Shown here one piece after another: positions 3,969 to 5,153 of a stretch of 5,153 nt of DNA (positions within the stretch are counted from its first letter, which is position 1; each line of letters begins with the position of its first letter). A program made the position numbers and the translations under genes. Origin of the DNA: an uncultured Prevotella sp. (GTDB lineage: Bacteria > Bacteroidota > Bacteroidia > Bacteroidales > Bacteroidaceae); NCBI GenBank assembly GCA_900318855.1, contig ONMG01000163.1, forward strand, positions 1 through 5,153. Direction: 5' to 3'. The notes under the pieces were generated by a model. The model saw only the letters and a list, made by a program, of their open reading frames with translations. It searched no databases and was not told the origin of the DNA.

Positions 3969-5153
3969 TCAGATGGTTCTATGTTCTTCGTGCCCTTCCA
4001 CATGGATGGCCGAGAAAGGACGGGATGGACACACATATTCGCAGGCTCCGCATCCAATGCAGCGGGCTTCGTTGACAGCGGGAACGAGCGGTGAGTTAGG
4101 ATCATCCTTCACGAGAGGCACCATGGTGATGGCTCCTGAGGGACAGTTGCGGGCACAGTTACCGCAGTTCACGTGGTCGGTCACCACTACGCAGTTGCGC
4201 TTTATCCATACGGCATGACCGATCTGCGTACTTGACTTTTCCTCAAGTGTGATGGGCCTGATAGCCCCTGTGGGACAGACCTGTGAACAGCGGTTGCACT
4301 CAGGACGGCAGTAGCCGCGCTCGTAGCTCATCGTGGGCTGCATGAGGTGCTGTAGGTCGGTGGAAGGTCGCAGCACACCGTTGGGACATTCGGCTACACA
4401 GAGCTGGCAGGCGGTGCAGTGCTGGGCGAAGTGTCGGGCGCTCCATGAGCCGGGAGGTGTGAGTGGAGTGATGCGGTGTGGAGCCACCTTCTTCTCGATG
4501 GTTGCCAATCCACCGTCCACCTTCTTGTCCTTCTGGGCCATGGCAGCTGTCGTGGTAGCCATGGCAGCTGCAACAAGGAAGGTGCGGCGTGAGCTGTCGA
4601 TCTCACTGGTTGTGCTCTGCTGATTGGCGTCGGTGGCTGGTGTCGGGGCAGGCTTCGGTGTCACGGCTTTACTGTGCTTGATGTGTCCGTAGGTAAGGGC
4701 ACTGAAGGAACATTGCTCCAGACAATTGCCACAGACCACACAGCGTGAGTAGTCAACGGTGTGGGTCTTGAAGTCGAGACAGGCAGCCTTGCAGTGGCTT
4801 GAGCATTTGCCGCAGTTGTGGCACGACTCGGCGTCAAAATGTATTTTCAGCCAGGAGAAGCGGGAAAAGAAACCTAAGAAGGTGCCCACGGGACACACGG
4901 TGTTGCAATAGGTGCGACCATTGCGCCAAGCCAGGATAGCAATGAAGATGAAGGTTGCCAGTGCGATGAGGAAGGTGGATAGCGAGCGCAGCCAAAGGTC
5001 GGTGTGATGGAAGGTATAGTTGTCGAGATGCTCGGAGAACGCGGCAAGCAGATTGTTGCCCAGTATCCAGACGGGCTGCAGCAGGTTCTGCGCGATGCGG
5101 CCGAAGGAGGAGTAGGGGGCGATAAGCGCTGCTGCCGACCCTATGCCTGCTAC
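3969..5153 (-). CDS. Membrane polyferredoxin, NapH-like/NapG-like fusion (5' end outside window)
   Basis: The frame is open to the window edge and shows the last 394 residues. Visible residue 1 is not the true start. A membrane segment lies near 59-76, followed by GRTYCNTVCPVG (79-90), typical of NapH/NosR-type membrane ferredoxins. Two ferredoxin motifs follow: CHNCGKCSSHC (111-121) and CVVCGNCLEQC (138-148). After a Pro/Thr-rich linker (164-182) comes a second unit starting SSRRTFLV (187-194), a twin-arginine-like hydrophobic signal to about 206. It continues with four more cysteine clusters: 246-256, 282-293, 321/330-337 and 365-375. The second half looks like a NapG-type periplasmic ferredoxin joined to the first. 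Role: quinol-linked or cytoplasmic electron transfer across the membrane, probably to the adjacent reductase (inferred). No nitrate reductase genes are in view, so nap function should not be assumed. Confidence 0.9.
   Translation of the reverse strand, partial: VAGIGSAAALIAPYSSFGRIAQNLLQPVWILGNNLLAAFSEHLDNYTFHHTDLWLRSLSTFLIALATFIFIAILAWRNGRTYCNTVCPVGTFLGFFSRFSWLKIHFDAESCHNCGKCSSHCKAACLDFKTHTVDYSRCVVCGNCLEQCSFSALTYGHIKHSKAVTPKPAPTPATDANQQSTTSEIDSSRRTFLVAAAMATTTAAMAQKDKKVDGGLATIEKKVAPHRITPLTPPGSWSARHFAQHCTACQLCVAECPNGVLRPSTDLQHLMQPTMSYERGYCRPECNRCSQVCPTGAIRPITLEEKSSTQIGHAVWIKRNCVVVTDHVNCGNCARNCPSGAITMVPLVKDDPNSPLVPAVNEARCIGCGACEYVCPSRPFSAIHVEGHEEHRTI

Noticed and set aside
3959..4105. Longer start for the aldo/keto reductase at 4105
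   Set aside because: The extra 49 residues overlap the upstream polyferredoxin gene in another frame and would bury the twin-arginine signal inside the protein.
1..5153. CRISPR array, insertion sequence or prophage attachment site
   Set aside because: No regularly spaced repeats, no transposase or integrase frame, and no duplicated tRNA 3' end were found in the window.

Overview
The window looks like chromosomal DNA from a member of the Bacteroidales, probably close to Prevotella or a relative. Three things suggest this. The ribosomal protein L19 is of Bacteroidetes type. Both recognisable promoters have the Bacteroidetes form (TTTG, about 20 bases, TAnnTTTG). The protein genes start without clear Shine-Dalgarno sequences. 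The genus is an inference; no search was possible.

Left part (1-940): an elongator tRNA-Met(CAT) gene lies on the minus strand, with a promoter at 164-194 and a long trailer hairpin at 11-53. Divergent from it, rplS (L19) runs on the plus strand from a promoter at 401-432 through a leader with a small hairpin. It ends at a clear intrinsic terminator (896-936), so rplS appears to be transcribed alone.

Middle part (937-1602): about 670 bases hold no convincing protein gene but many inverted repeats. The densest part, about 1201-1499, can form several nested helices. Three G-U pairs there work only if the RNA is read from the plus strand. I match it to no RNA family I can recall and treat it as a candidate structured non-coding RNA, the most unexplained item here.

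Right part (1603-5153): four genes lie on the minus strand with gaps of 10 and 15 bases and one 32-base overlap, so they look like one operon entering from beyond the right edge. In transcription order they are: a membrane-bound polyferredoxin (5' end missing) that looks like a NapH-like half fused to a NapG-like half; an aldo/keto reductase with a twin-arginine signal, a possible lipobox and two C-terminal iron-sulfur motifs; a DUF1893 protein; and a small integral membrane protein resembling the substrate-binding subunit of ECF vitamin transporters. The first two plausibly form an electron-transfer unit feeding an exported reductase. The role of the last two in the same pathway is not evident from the sequence.
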